Shown: positions 37,501 to 50,911 of the stretch, piece after piece
Layout: each line of letters opens with the position of its first letter
Numbering within the stretch: the first letter of the stretch is position 1
From: Triatoma infestans
Taxonomy: Eukaryota > Arthropoda > Insecta > Hemiptera > Reduviidae
Direction of reading: 5' to 3'
Assembly (NCBI GenBank): GCA_011037195.1
Contig: JAAEAF010006768.1
Coordinates: 248,001-312,000 of the forward strand
Length of the DNA: 64,000 nucleotides
Made by a program: the position numbers and the translations under genes
The notes under the pieces: generated by a model
Told to the model about the DNA's origin: nothing
Seen by the model: the letters and a program-made list of their open reading frames with translations, nothing else
Database searches by the model: none

Positions 37501-39626
37501 CTTTCCCGTTTTGAAGTATTCATGTGATGAAAACCAGGAAGGTTATCTTCAAAAAGGCTTAAAACTGTTCCTTTTTTTCATTTTTTAAAAAAATGTAAAG
37601 AACACTGCGACCTTAAGAGTCATTGTTGTGTCCCTGGTGCCTTCTTAGTACGCTGCCCGCCTCCGGGCAGAGCACTTTTGTTGTTAGCACACCCTTCACC
37701 GAGCAGTGAGCTGTAGATGCTTCAAAGAAAAGAAAATGCTGGAATCAAGGCAGCACTGCTGAATCGAACCCTGGACCTACGCGGGGGAACCAATGAGCAA
37801 ATCCCCAACCTCTTTAAAACGCTACTGATTAACAACAACATATATTGTAAGGTATTTTTTAATTTTTGCTTCGATTTTTTTTTTAATTATATAACTATTA
37901 CTAAATTTTCTGTATTTTTGTCAATAGATATTGCCCTAATGAAGATTCCCGAAACGTTTAGGGAAAACTAAGATTGGAGTATTTTATTAACACTACCTGA
38001 CCTAACCTCGATTTTTTTTTTTGTTTAATAATATATACAAATGAAAGGGTCCTATTCCTTAATGTTAAATTCAGTTTAATAATAGTTATTTAAAAATTAT
38101 ATTAATACTTAAATTGTTAAATAAGTAAATTATTCAAAATCATACCTTTAATATTTTTTAATAATTAAACTAGTAACTTGAAATTACATTCTTTTCTATA
38201 TAAAATAGTAATTTTTTACTCAATAGAGAGAAAAAATGTCTCTTTCCTCAATGTAACATTACATTTTTTTAACAGAAAATTATAATTCGAGATAAATTTT
38301 TAAAAATATATTAAAAAATCTCACCCATATCTACGTCTAAATTCCTCAAAGCTGCATTTGCCAAAGTCACCCAATCATCTTTATTATTCAGGAGTAGACA
38401 AGTATTCCAAGCATCAGAATATCTATGATAATGAAGTTTTTTAAAAAAATATATAAATAAAAAAGATAAATATTATTTATTAATTGCTGAATTAAAAATA
38501 CACTTGAAACTATACCAAATACCTAGTTAGGGCAATTTGCCTATTCAAAACATCGGTTGTGTTCCTGGCTGGACGTACAATTGCTCCACCTAATAATGAT
38601 TGAGTTCCACCAGTACTGTTTCCAGATTGCTCAGAATCTGTGCATAAACTTACTAATTTACCACTGGGAGTTTTTAAAGTAACTACACCATGCCGAAGTA
38701 CCAAAGGTTTTTGATCTAGTGGTAACTTTGTTTCTCCAGCTTTGGATACTCTTGGCCCTGCATTTAATGTATGCATTTTTTTATTACTATATCTAGTTTT
38801 ACTTTTAAACTAGTAACATAAATAATAAATACAGTAAAACAAACCATCAATTGAATCTCTAAGATGAATAAAAGTTATAATCACTTTAGAATCAAACGCA
38901 ACAAAAACATTTCTATCCTCTTGTGAAATGTCCCACAGAACTCCTACTGCAGTGGATGGAAAGTCTGGTATTAACAGCATTGTATTCTGTACCTAAAAGA
39001 TAATGAAGCAAATAATTGGACCACCTTGAAGAAGCAAAGTTTGGATAATTGTAATCTATGAACTGTCAAATTTTCAATATTCAATCTGTTCCTTAGAAAT
39101 GAAGGAATTATTATTATTATTTGACATTCAACGCAGAAAAAGAAGTAATTAACAGTCCAAATTAAATCTATACTCAGAACATCTATTAAGAATTTTTTTT
39201 AAAAAAAGGGAAAAACCTTACAGGACTATAGAGATATCCATCAGTCTTATCATCAATAACAATTATGCGTGTTGCAGCAGAATCGGGAAAGATTTGTTTA
39301 ATTGATACAGGATGTTTATATTCTGTTAAATTTGTCCAATCTTCCAAGCTAAATATCCTAATATCGCCAAGCTAGAAAGAGACACAAAACAATAAATTAA
39401 AAAAAAACAAAAATCAATCTGCTCACATTCTATTGACGTAATAAAAATCTGCAATATTTCATGAATTAAAGAGGCAACTCTCTATAGCTGTGAGTTCAGC
39501 AATCCTGAAGGAAGAAATGGACTAGTCAGGTCTTCAGGACAACTGGAAGTATAACATCTAGTATCTTAAATTTTCAAAATGGTCTGTTTGTATTTCTTTT
39601 CTTTCGTGGAAACTATATTTTTTATT

Positions 39627-39674
<48 letters not shown>

Positions 39675-42600
39675 AAATTGAATTAGATCGCTCGCCTCAA
39701 AATCCGCTGAGGAATTCTGAACAGAATTTAATTAAATAATACTATGGATCTAACTGTATACGGCAATGTTATGTACCTACATTTTATTTCTAAAATACCA
39801 CACATTATTTTATTTTCTCAAATATGAACCTAACAATTTTTTCACAACATTTGGAATACTAACTGTTCAGCTATCTCTTTTATTTGTAATATTTTTGGGG
39901 GAAAGTCTGACGAATCTGCGACTTTAAATTTCAAATGTTTTGTTGGTTTAATATTATTGGCGCCCTCGACTGTACTACAATATAATCACTCCTATTATCT
40001 GCCTGGGTTAAGGACTTGTACCCCTCCCAGGAAGGAGCAAATTTTGATGTTTAAAGAAAAGCTGTCATTTTAATATACAATAAGTATTAACAGCCGTAAG
40101 ATTAAGTTGTGTGGTTGTTTTTGTTGTTTGAAAGAATTTGTTCATCGCTTTTCATTTCTTCATCTGAAGAAGATAATAAATTTGTCGTAACGTTGGGTAA
40201 TTTATAAAAGTGTGTTGCTGTTTTTATTACCACTCCTCAATATCTTCATATACTAAAAATTTCTTTAAAAACTTAACTGTATAGGAAAAAATAAGTTTCA
40301 CATATGATTGTAATCAATAGAGAGAAATAAAACAAAATAACATACGTCTGAGGCGTAAACAAGAAAATCGGTGGTAAGCGCATGACAAGTAATTGACATT
40401 TGTTCTCCTTCATCTGGAAACACTTTCATTTCTCGATCATCTTTATTTCTAGCGGACAAGGCACCATCATCTGCTCCAACTATACCACTCTCGGTCTAAA
40501 AAAATAAATAAACTAAAAAAATTGTTATTGCTAAATAATTTTATGTTATTGTTAAATAATTATTTGAATTAAAAATAAGAGAAAGTAAAAAAAACTATCA
40601 AGGATCATGGATACTAGGCAATAATAATTCATGATTTATCATTAAAACTTACTAAATGAAGGCATAGACTATGCTGTGGAGAATTTAACAATACCGAAGT
40701 GTATTCAGTATTAACTGCCAGTCCTGTTGGTCCAGAAATATATTGACGATCTGATAATAATACCGCTTGTCCACTTCTACCGATATCATAGGTCCATGTT
40801 CTATTGTTCATTCCCACAATCAGATGATAAGGTCCAACAGCTAGTAGACTTGGTTCAACTTCTGCCCACAGTTCCACTGAATTAATTATTTTGTCCTTAA
40901 ATTAATAAAAATAGGGTTATTTTTTCATTTACTTTAACCAACAAATGAAGCGTAAATACTTCTGTTTATGGGCTCGATATTGTCCTTGGAGCTGTAATTG
41001 CACTTTCTTTTACGAGGATGCTATCAGGCCAGATTTTCGAACTTCAGTTTTCACCGGAAGTACACGTTTTGAGGCTTCCTGAATACGAAAAAGTGTTTTT
41101 AACGATTAGTCTGTGGCTGTGATTGATCTGTGTTAACAGAATATCTCAAAAACGAAAAGTCGCAGGAAGCTCAAACTTTATATACCATTTAGGTACTACA
41201 ACCGCATCAGACACGAAGGTTTTGGGCAAGATCCATCAACCAAAAATGTGTCAGTGATTTTTTGTTGTTGTTTTCGATTTTCTCGAAAACGGCTCCAACG
41301 ATTTTTTTTAAACTTCGTATACTATCTACTCACATAAATATCTATCACTTTTATTTGAAACTTTTTCTCAGGAAAATTGATTTTTGAAGGTTCCGGGGGA
41401 ACATTAGCAGCATCCTTTTTGGTTTTAGCACCTGCGCAGTATTAATATGCTAATGCAACACATTAGAAGCATTGATATAATTTTAAATTTGAAAAAAATC
41501 AGTTTACCGAAAGTGCAATTATACAGAATAGGTTTCTAATTTTCTGGATTTTTCTCGAAAACGACTGTAACGATTTTATTTAAACTTAGATTGCTTGCTA
41601 CATAGATGAAAACGTATCACATTATTTAGAACATTTTTCTGAAAAAGTGGTTTTTATGTTCCGTATAACCATATCCAATGCAATGTAAGTTCTCTATCTG
41701 CCTATTTTGGTACTGTGGCACATGCCCTCCTACCACGTCTATATTTATGTTAAGATAAAAGTGAAAAGTTGAAGTTTAATAAAAAATTGTCATTTCATTA
41801 TAATGTCATAATTTTATTAAGAGAAGTAACAGAAAGTCATGTGAGTTTTTAACACCAATTTTTGCATGCTGCACGCAACTATAATTAAGAGTACTTGAAC
41901 AGCCTTTTTGACTTAATGAATTTAAAAAAACAAAAAAAAAAACTAAGTTAAAATTTTTCTATGTGATTACCCACTCAGAACAGAATTATAGCGGACATGT
42001 GTTTAAAAAAGTACAAACAAATGTATATAATAAATACCAACAAAACAAAACAAAATTGGATTACCTCAACAATGTAAACTTCAACATGGTTGAGACTTGT
42101 CAAAAGAGCTATTGTATTTGCATAAACTGCATCTAAAGTTACAACGGTGGCCAGATATACTACAGCCAGGCCTCCTGTTGTAGCTACACACATCAACTGG
42201 CCATCTTGACTCCATTCTACACGGCTAGTTTCCTGAGCTAAGCTCATTACTGCTTTCACTTCGGAAAGATTTGTCAGATTGTGTACTTTAACTCTGGAAA
42301 AATATTTATCATGTTATAATACATAAAGATTAACTTGTTTAATGATGGAATTGGAAAATGCTAACGTTTCACGAAGTAAATATTTAACCATATGATTTAA
42401 GAATGTAGTAGAAGAAGCAAATGGGAAAAAGTGAAATATTTCGAAAATATATTTTATTTGAAGAAAATTATTATTTGAATGAAAAATGCAAGTTGGCTGG
42501 TAAAAGTAAAAAATCCAGGTACAAGACTACCGTTAGAACAGAGGTGGGAGCACTCTGTACTATTGTCTTTTACCCCTTCTATTGGGGTAAGTTAACTACA

Positions 42601-45600
42601 AGAGAAGATTCTTTCACTTGTTTTCTTCAAGCAGAGTCTAAATTCGACAGTCAACCAGTATTCATAGAGACAGAACATCAGTGCCAGTTAAAGTGTTAAA
42701 CATTTGAGTTTCAATCAATCTAGCTACTAAATAATTAATTCTATATGTTCATAAGATTTTTCATTCATTGCAATTAACATGTAGTTGCTATTTTAAGAGA
42801 ATATATTAACTGTGGTAACTTCTTACTTATTTCTTAATACTTCTCTTCTCTTTAAACATACACACACACACAAGCCTCCTTACAAAACCGCTCGTGATAC
42901 AATACTACAAACATACAACAACAAATCATTCACCAATCACATTTCAAGAATAATTAAAATTCAAATGTAGTTTGAGTTTCTTAACCGTTTCAGAATATAT
43001 GCAATACGAAAACGTTTCCATTGCATCGTTTTTATTAGTCATGTTATGTATTAGTAAATTATAGAATAAGTTTTAATGTGTTTTGGCAATAATATTTAAG
43101 GCGGGTATCGGATGTTGGTGATAACAAGTTTTAGAAAAAAGAAATAATGAAATGTTACTTTAGAGCAGTGATTTTCCAATAATTTTTTGTTAGTATAGGT
43201 CAGAAGGGTCCCTCGTGAACTGATGCGCCAAAGGTGTGTGTATGTGTGTAAAATGAAATAACATGGTGAAGCAATAGCCCGATCTCAATATGTGAATGTG
43301 TCCGAGCATTCTGCTGAAACAATCCGACTAACAAGGCTAAAGCAACCTGAGAGTTACCTTTTGTAATCATTAAGCTTCTATTTCAACCTTACAAAACAAA
43401 ATTAGAACCTTACGTATTATCTCCACAAGTAGCTACATAGTTAGCTTTATGGCAAACAGATAGATGACATAATCTAACATGATGATTCTTTATCTGAAAT
43501 AATTCCTGGCCAAGTTCGCGTATCTTTGTGGAAATAGCTATCAAATAACCGGCACCAAAACCAACAAGAATCTGGCCCTCACCGTACCTGCAATATATAA
43601 AATTAGTCCAGTAAAATACTTGTGAATTTCTTTCAAAAATACTTTAACAAAAATTTAAGAAATTTACCAATCATATGAAACAATATCCCCATAAGACGGT
43701 TCGAAAGCAAGTTTCATTGGTTCATCAGGTTCCTGAAGATTGTATATGTAAAGAACTTTTTTACTCACAATCAGACTTAACTGTAAAATAAATAAATCAT
43801 AAATTTACAATTACAGGAGATCACAAAGAGCAGTCAATAAAAATACATTTTTTTAAAATCAAACGTTTCGACAAATTTATTGTCTTCTGCAGGGGTCTGT
43901 ACAACAATAAAAAAAAAAAATAATAATAATAATAAAGAATGCTATTGAGAAAAATGTTAAATAACATTAGAAAACAATATATTTTTGGATTACTTACAAC
44001 AATAAAAAAACGATTAGCAGGGATTACACATAATTTTCATAGTAAAACAAACTAAACAAAACTTGAAAGAAAGAGCCATTTATATAATGAAATACATCAT
44101 CCCAAATCAAGGTCCCTAGTTTTTTTTTTTTATTTTTTATTGAAAAACAGTCACTTTTTTAGAATACCCCTTACTGTATTAACAGAAGTATTTCACACTA
44201 CCCGGTGAAAACTCAGTTCCGAAAATATAATATACATGCAACTTATTCTTATAGTAGTAAAGAAGTTAGAAATTAACATTACATTACTAGAAAACCCAGC
44301 ATACTAACTGTATTTTTGGCTCCATCTAAGCCATAGTCCCCACAAAATTGTAAAGCAGATGGAGTACCATGAATTTGTATAGTCTTCAAAGTATCTCCTT
44401 GACTGTTGTTAATAGTTACAGTTTTATCCTCGGATCCTAAAGCTAAGCTGTTATCCAAACCCCATGCTGCTGTAACTATTCGTTTATTGTGCTTGCCCAA
44501 TACAGGAATTCGTCTAAGCAAAAATAACACGATTTTTACATTAATCACATACAATGAACATATTGGAAAAGTGAAAGTATTTCAACAGTACAGTATAATA
44601 AATAACCTATTTTTTAAATGTAAAATAGTTTGTAGGAGCAAGATATGAGGAAATTAGAAATGAAAAAAAGTAGTGGAAACAAAATGATACGCGAGTTTTT
44701 ATTTCTTGAAAAAAAAAAAAATACAGGAATGTCCGTTGGACAACGGAAATGTTGCTTAATTGGTTTAGCAGCAGAAGATATGTAAAGAGAATGCGCCTAG
44801 CATAATTTGCACTTGTACAACAAATGTCTCGTGGCAAATTTTGATACCCTCTGGCTTTTTTCTTGTTTTGCGCGCGCATCAACATTTATTGGTCACTGGC
44901 GCCTTGAGCCTCCAGTATACTGCCTACATCTAGTTAGTGTTCTCCAGCTACAAAAAAAAAAAAAAAATGCCTATCACCGAACAATGGGCTGTATAGGCTT
45001 CTAAGAAGAAAAAAAATCTAAGGATAGCATTGGGCTCGAACCAGGAAACTCGGCGTGAGATTCAGCACGCTACTACTGAGCTAATCTCTTCCCAGGCATT
45101 TATTATTATAAAAATGATCCTTTTTTTAATTCACCTAGTCAAGAAATATTTACGTTCCTAAGGGGGAAAATTATCCTACTATAGGCTGGATGCACCTCTA
45201 GTTAGCCAATGTTTACTAGTAATATTTACTTACTTCGAAGAGATATGGTTGTACACAGAAAGATGCCCTCGTGATGAACCAATAGCAACTAGAGGTCCTT
45301 TCTTAGCCCATGCTATCACAGTGAGATTATCCCTAAGGCCACTATCAATTGGATATTTCTTGCCAGTATTTGAGTCCCAAAGTAATATAGAAAACGAGCC
45401 ATCACAGATCATGCCAAGCAGGTCACCGTCAGCATCCCAACCAAAGCCGGTGCATTGCCTGCAAAATATTCGATCTTGTTTTTAATTAGAGATTTTCATT
45501 TGATAAATAAAGCTTCTCCAATAATCTGTTGAGACCAAAGGAATATGTTTGATAGTGACAAAGTACATCCACTATAAAGAGATAATTTAAATTCGGTACT

Positions 45601-46591
45601 TTACTAAAACGAGGCACACATCGTACCCAGGAAGTCTAATCTTTTCATGTTGCTTTCCCTGGCGGTTGTATACACCCACAGACGAATCACTTCCAACTGT
45701 TGCCAGATATATACCACTTCCTTTTTGCCATGAACAATAAAGTTCTCCATCACCATGTGGATGTTCCAGTCGGAATAGTTCCTAACACAATGAAACTGCA
45801 TCACAAATCAATACAAATATACCAGCAACCTATATATAATTCATATATAGTAGTTTGGAAATAAAAATGTTTAGAGAAAAATTGCACTTTAGCAAATCTG
45901 GTAATGTCTTACAAATTTTCGAAGAGTTCTTTACTATTTTTTATATCTTCCCATAATTTTTTAAACATCTATGGTCATTGGCATCTAGAGAATTTTCAGT
46001 ACACTGCCGTCCTCCGGACAGTGTTCTCTAATTACAGATAACACTGTCCAACACCGTACAGTGAGGTGGTTAGACTTCTAGGAAGAGAAAATCTAAGGGC
46101 AGCATCGCTGGACTCGAACCCAGGTTTTCGCGTGGGAGTCCAGTATGCTAACCACTAAGCTAATCCTTTTCCTCTTCCTTTAATTAATAGGCATACATAA
46201 GATAATCATTTGTTATAAGCAATAGCTAAACTAAATTTCATTGATTTACTAGACATCATGGTTGTTTATTATGCCTTTCGCATATTTATTTAATTTTTTT
46301 TTTTGAGCAAACATTAACCCTAGCTCGTCGATATCAGCAGATATTTATTTTGAGTAATTCTTCAAAGCAAAATTAGTAAAACAGGGCTATTTATTCTAAA
46401 TCATCAATGTAATTATTAAAATTATCTGATAAACGAATTAGAAAACCAAGAATTTTTCTAAATTACAAATATTTTAAAGATCAAAATCAAGCGAGCACTA
46501 GCTGAGAAATATTATACTACAATTATTAGGCACTAACACTATCAATTATTATGCATAATTTTATATAGGTACTTACCTTCTCGAATGACAT
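28523..46591 (-). CDS. WDR19: WD repeat-containing protein 19 / IFT144 (IFT-A core subunit)
   Basis: WDR19 is a core IFT-A subunit needed for retrograde transport in cilia and for entry of membrane receptors into them. The 26 coding exons are 46591-46577, 45781-45627, 45458-45234, 44513-44309, 43780-43668, 43587-43414, 42293-42065, 40895-40653, 40495-40346, 39371-39222, 38992-38845, 38757-38523, 38422-38325, 36912-36782, 35420-35269, 35109-34878, 34803-34657, 33792-33626, 33543-33294, 33215-33063, 32254-32158, 31664-31458, 31333-31224, 30514-30329, 30243-30167 and 28637-28523. Every junction is GT-AG and the phases agree, giving 1387 residues (human: 1342). Two N-terminal WD40 propellers are followed by helical TPR-type repeats (for example [17 protein letters not shown]) and C-terminal cysteine pairs (CPYC, CPQC, CPNC, CPMC, about residues 1297-1361). 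In known orthologues these features carry cargo binding and complex assembly. No defect was seen. Confidence 0.96.
29277..29960 (+). repeat. Modular interspersed repeat with inverted terminal motif
   Basis: It lies in the last WDR19 intron, in antisense. It begins with ctttctcttactcc (29278-29291) and has ggagtaagagacag (29920-29933), its inverted form with one mismatch, near the end. Two module units lie between, followed by the family tail tgtttcacaccagatt. Confidence 0.75.
31798..31905 (+). repeat. Dispersed ~105-bp repeat, copy 1
   Basis: The segment from gtggtgacttcttacttatt to the CA-rich end recurs at 42812-42920 in another WDR19 intron in the same orientation, with small indels. Its type is unknown. 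Confidence 0.65.
34212..34392. repeat. Foldback element E in a WDR19 intron
   Basis: The left half, ggtctttg through aaccgaagtttcgccc to ccttcttcagg, is mirrored by the right half, cctgaagaagcc to gggtgaaatagcgg to gaagacc. The halves are imperfect inverted repeats of about 90 bases with a short centre near 34306-34311. It shares the ctgaaga/gaaa motif arrangement of the other foldback elements but not their outer sequence. Confidence 0.65.
35588..35922. mobile_element. 335-bp insertion with 10-bp target duplication
   Basis: The direct repeat CAGAATATGT (35578-35587 and 35923-35932) flanks a segment of clearly different, GC-richer composition in a WDR19 intron. It ends with gtcgccccttacgacaagca and related sequence, a 3' end I recognise as common in insect retroelements. 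The 5' part contains ctggcccgacgcaataacac. No protein is encoded, so it is a SINE or a short LINE 3' piece. Confidence 0.8.
36310..36540 (-). repeat. Modular repeat fragment
   Basis: The minus-strand module blocks (aatcaattttctggaaaaaatg, tttcaagtaaaagttat) lie in the WDR19 intron between 35421 and 36781. Confidence 0.5.
37618..37822 (-). mobile_element. tRNA-derived SINE, diverged copy
   Basis: On the minus strand, a box-B-like ggttcgattc lies near 37765 and the head ends near 37822. The body pairs of the family (cctccgggcag, ccgagcagtgagctgtag) are present. It sits in a WDR19 intron. Confidence 0.75.
39630..39672 (+). repeat. Poly(A) tract of 43 bases
   Basis: An uninterrupted A run lies in the WDR19 intron between exons 9 and 10, on the strand opposite to the gene. 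It may be the tail of a retroposon to its left. As a long homopolymer its exact length may be unreliable. Confidence 0.85.
41010..41870 (+). repeat. Modular interspersed repeat
   Basis: It lies in the WDR19 intron between exons 7 and 8, antisense to the gene. The leader (gttttcaccggaagtacacg near 41047), the aaaaacgaaaagtcgcagg block near 41149 and two module units (41230-41400, 41500-41660) follow in family order. Confidence 0.7.
42812..42920 (+). repeat. Dispersed ~105-bp repeat, copy 2
   Basis: This matches 31798-31905, starting gtggtaacttcttacttatt, and includes a short CA run. Confidence 0.65.
44884..45095 (-). mobile_element. tRNA-derived SINE copy
   Basis: The minus-strand head (agattagctcagtagtagcg, then ggttcgagccc) and the family body are present. 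It lies in the WDR19 intron between exons 3 and 4. A run of 15 A bases interrupts the body near 44952. Confidence 0.8.
45965..46172 (-). mobile_element. tRNA-derived SINE copy
   Basis: The head reads ggattagcttagtggttagc and then gggttcgag on the minus strand, followed by the family body with paired acactgtccg segments. It lies in the first WDR19 intron, about 800 bases from the copy at 44884-45095 and in the same orientation. Confidence 0.82.
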
Positions 46592-48057
46592 TTTATAATA
46601 AAACAATTTTAATGAAAAATATGTTGCAGTATTTTCTCCAATTAACAATTGTTGCCATATCAGACATAATGAGTTAATACACTAAGTATAAACTATGAAG
46701 AAACAGTGGTTTAAGAACAAATTACTACCTTTTTATTTCCATAACTAAACAACGGTATCTATGCAGATACAAATATCAACAAACATATAAACAAGTAGGA
46801 ATGGTACACTGGTAGTTTATGTTCACCCTTGTGGGGGTACTCAGTGTAGCCAACTAGATATTTGTCAAAGATAAAATATCGATTAAATTTTGTTTTGGTA
46901 ACGTTGCCTCTTAATTTCTGCAATGATAAACATCGTTTAAATGCAACATTTAATCAAGATTGAAGTTGCAATTTATTGCGACAAATAGCGATGATTTTTA
47001 TCTCTGACGACATCATGTAGTAGTTTTTACCTATAAGTTAAGATAATTCTTCCTTAAGTATCCATAAATATATGCAGATCTTCATATCTTAAGAAAATTC
47101 GAAAGGTAGTATTAGAAAGTATAGGTACTATGTCTTGAAAGTTGATCAGGTAGAATCAGGAATGCTTTCAAATCCTTACCGACGTTTCGGAAATTATTTC
47201 TATCTCAGCGTTTGGAATAAATTAAAAGTTATTTTTTTTAAACACTACTAGTTTGTACTCAATTCTATTGCAATATATTGTAAATGTAGACATCCACATG
47301 TATTGATAGCCTTTTAAAGACTAACTAAAGAGAAAGGTCTTTAAGAGTTCTGCAATGCTTTTGGACGTCTCCATTGATATAAATTATTGATAGAAGATAA
47401 TTCAATTTGAATGTATTTGTATTGCAATGAGAAAGACATTTTTTAGATATCAAAGAAATTTTGTGATAAGAAAGAAATAATTTCTAAAATTTGTAAACAT
47501 TCTATACAATCGAGCAATTCATGAAATGAAAAAAAATTGTATTGTATATTTTATAGTAAACATTATAAAATAAAAATATAGTTGATTCGATGATTATAGG
47601 CTTCAAAGTAATTTAAAGTGCCCTTGGGCAAGAATGAATTGTTTGAAGATTAATGAATTATTTCTACATTTGTTCGATGGGCGAAAAATTGTTGTTAATT
47701 TAAATACTATGTTGATAAAAAACTATTAATGTTTAAAGTGTCCCAAAAGTGTTTGGTAGGTGCTGTTATCTTGTGGTAGGAATTTGTACTAACTCTGGAA
47801 TTTGCTAGCTTATAGCTGTTTTATGGATAAAAATATAATATACAGCGAAGTATGGACTACAGTTTAACATTCAGTATGTGTAAATTGTAAATTTATGTAA
47901 AACAAATAGATAAAATGAAATTTTGATGATAATAATTCTTAAAAAGAAGCCTTTTTATTAATTAATTAGCAATGATATTTCTTTTCCTTTGCTCCGTTCT
48001 TCTTTCATCTCTGGGCAACTGGTATCCTGAAATTTCTTTAATTGGTTTTAATTTTAG

Positions 48058-48195
48058 TATTTTATCCGTCATTGCATGAATATTTTTGTTGTTCCTGTCC
48101 GTTTCCGGATTTTTATCCATCGTCAGAGTAGAGTTATCAAGTTCGTGTAGGGAGTTTACTTTCAACTTAATGTTTCTGTTACACACTACACTTGT
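48058..48195. mobile_element. Foldback element C (one arm only)
   Basis: The left arm starts tattttatccgtcattgcatg and runs through catcgtcagagtagag to the spacer (aatgtttctgttacac). The second arm is missing, so the copy is truncated. Confidence 0.75.
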
Positions 48196-50470
48196 TTACT
48201 TCCTTGTAATAGAGATTTTCAGGATATTCATCATATAGGTAGGTATAGTAATCATCTATCTTTTACTTGTTTTTGCATTTCGAATACAGTGCGGGTTACC
48301 TTTTATGTCGGGATTTGATTCCAAGGATGATGATGGAATATAGTTACAATTTTTTTGTTTTGTTTCAGTTGGTTTAAGCCACAGTTTCCCAGGTGGAGCC
48401 AGTTGCGATAACTATTTGGTTGCTGAAACAGAAAACTCTTGGATTCCAGAGTTATCATCTTCTCTGACATTCATCTTGAGATAATTATCAACTTCTTCCA
48501 GTTCTCAGTTTCGATCAATTTTATTCAAGCCTGGCATGGGAAATTCTTAAGTGGCTGGGGAACTAAAAATAAGGTTTTAGTTGTTGCTTCGAGGTGGCGA
48601 ATAACTTTGCAAATGAGAACGTTTCCAAGGGCACTCATTAGACAAGAGTCCTTTACTGATGACTAACTGAATGTCACTGCACAAGTCTCAAGATTTCTGA
48701 CTGGTAAATATCTTGTCGGAGACAGACGGAAAAATTTATCAATAGCAACTCGCCTAAAAATACTGTAGAATTACTCTACAAGGCAATGCGGCCGTTAAGG
48801 ATGATTATTAGACCTACTCAATGTAGGCTTAATGTAGGTAAGTAATGTCCGACCTTACCTGGAGGTAATCTCTGGAGATTTTCGTCAGAAAAAAATGAGG
48901 AATCAGCTCTTACAATCTTCATGCAGAAGTGGAGAGTGTATTTCTAATTACTTACCAGTTGGAATCGATTAGTGGCTGAAATGATAATTCCAAATTATTG
49001 TTTTTTAATACTTGGCTTTTAGTAAACTAAAGAGTAGATTAGTTCTATATTCCTTTCCTAAAGATGTTGGAAAAAAAAATTATTTATCTTTCAAAGGATC
49101 CTTCATGAAATCTAATTAGATAAATTAAAATCAGGAATAAATGTTAAAGAAGGTGGTCAAATAATTAAAAACAACAGTTATGATGATATTGTTTTTGTTT
49201 TTTGTTTTGTTTTCTATACTCTTTATGTAAGTACAGATATAAATTACAGATTAATCTATTTATAAAAAAAAGGACAGTATATTTGTATTTTTTGTTTTGC
49301 TTTTTTACAAAATACAATAAACTTGCAACAAATTTAAAACAATTGAGATCTATTTGTTGCTCCTTGTTTTTATCTACAATTGTTTTGACAAAAATAAAAT
49401 AAAAGAAAAGTAGTGGTGGAATGTAGTCACAAATTTGTGTTAATTTGACAAACGTTCAGAAAAGTAAAATATATATAATATATATAGCCCCACAAAATAG
49501 CGATTAAAAAGATTTATTATATACCCTAAGAAAAAAAAAACGTTTAATTGTTAGCACATCTATGATAATTGCACTAGTTTTAGTTTATTAAAACATTTAT
49601 AAAAAGTAAAATAAATAAATAAATTTTGTGAATTGTGTGAAATATTTTTAAAATTAAAAAACAAACTATTACTTTTATAGTTACTTTTAATTTTATGTTT
49701 TTAAATAGATTATGTTTACTTTTTTTTTTATATGTTTTACAGCTGACAGAATATAAAAAAAAAAGACATGTACTTATTTACAACAGAAAATCGTAAAGCA
49801 ACACCGATTCGTGCAAAAAGATTGGTTATTATCTCCCAGACCCTCAGAAACAAACTTACATATGTGTTTAGGATTATAGATGTTCTAAGGCAATATTTTT
49901 AGTTGCACAACAAGTTGGTTCTAATAATAATGATTACCTGGAGACATGTTTTTTTTTTTCATTGTTCAGTCATATTAAATGAAAATAATTTTTTTTGGGG
50001 GGGTTAATGTATGTTTGAATAAGCTTGAGAAAATGTTGGATTTAATTTGACTGCCCGAGAGCAGACTAATTTCTTAGGCAATAAGTGTAGTTTGATTGTA
50101 AAAATGGATTTAATTTGACTGAAAAAAAATGTAATTTCATTGACTAAATGTATAATTGATTGGAAAAAGGTTTAATTTGAAGGAGAAAAGGGTTTATTTT
50201 GTTTGACTATAATTTGCCTAAATAGGTTTTACATGTATTAGTGCTGTAAATTAAAACTATTTTATCAATAATGTATTGAAGTTTTCCTTTAACAGAAAAA
50301 TATTTTACTCTTTTACTATCTTGTTTCAAATAATTTTCTTGACAACCAACATTCTTTTACTTAATTATAAAACTTACCGAATTAGTGAATTGAGTTTTTC
50401 TGCTAAAGAATTTGAACTATATGGTTTATTGAGTGCTATAATAATAAGAAAATAATTATAAACAGCCGGA

Positions 50471-50540
50471 AGTTATATATAACTTCTTTACTCTAATTAA
50501 CTTCCTTGTTCTTAGCTCGGAAACAAGGAAGCTTCCTTGT
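50471..50540. repeat. Cluster of palindromes
   Basis: Perfect palindromes are agttatatataact (50471-50484) and acaaggaagcttccttgt (50523-50540). In addition cttccttgtt (50501-50510) is inverted as aacaaggaag (50522-50531). Confidence 0.8.
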
Positions 50541-50872
50541 ACTATTGCTTAGAAATTCCATTTCAAAAACAAATCAGTTCAGTTGCAGCATATATGCTCA
50601 TATATATGCAGCATATATCTCTCTGCTATTATCCAGCTAATGCGTGAGACAATAACCGCGGAAATTTATCTTATTCTATCTGTTGTAGCGATCAAACTGT
50701 TGCACAACTACATAAAAAAAAATACTTCGCTCTTAAATCTTATTGTTAAATAATTATGAGTGCTAGTTTATTTTCTTTGTTTCTCTCCAGCTTGATTTTC
50801 TTGTCAGTGATCGATTTCGGGCGATCAGAGCACAAGCAAGATATTATGAGAGTTTTCTTTTGTGTATTTGTG

Positions 50873-50911
<39 letters not shown>
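50873..50911. repeat. (AT)n(AG)n microsatellite
   Basis: An AT run of about 17 bases joins an AG run of about 22 bases. The apparent reading frame across it is an artefact of the repeat. Confidence 0.9.
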
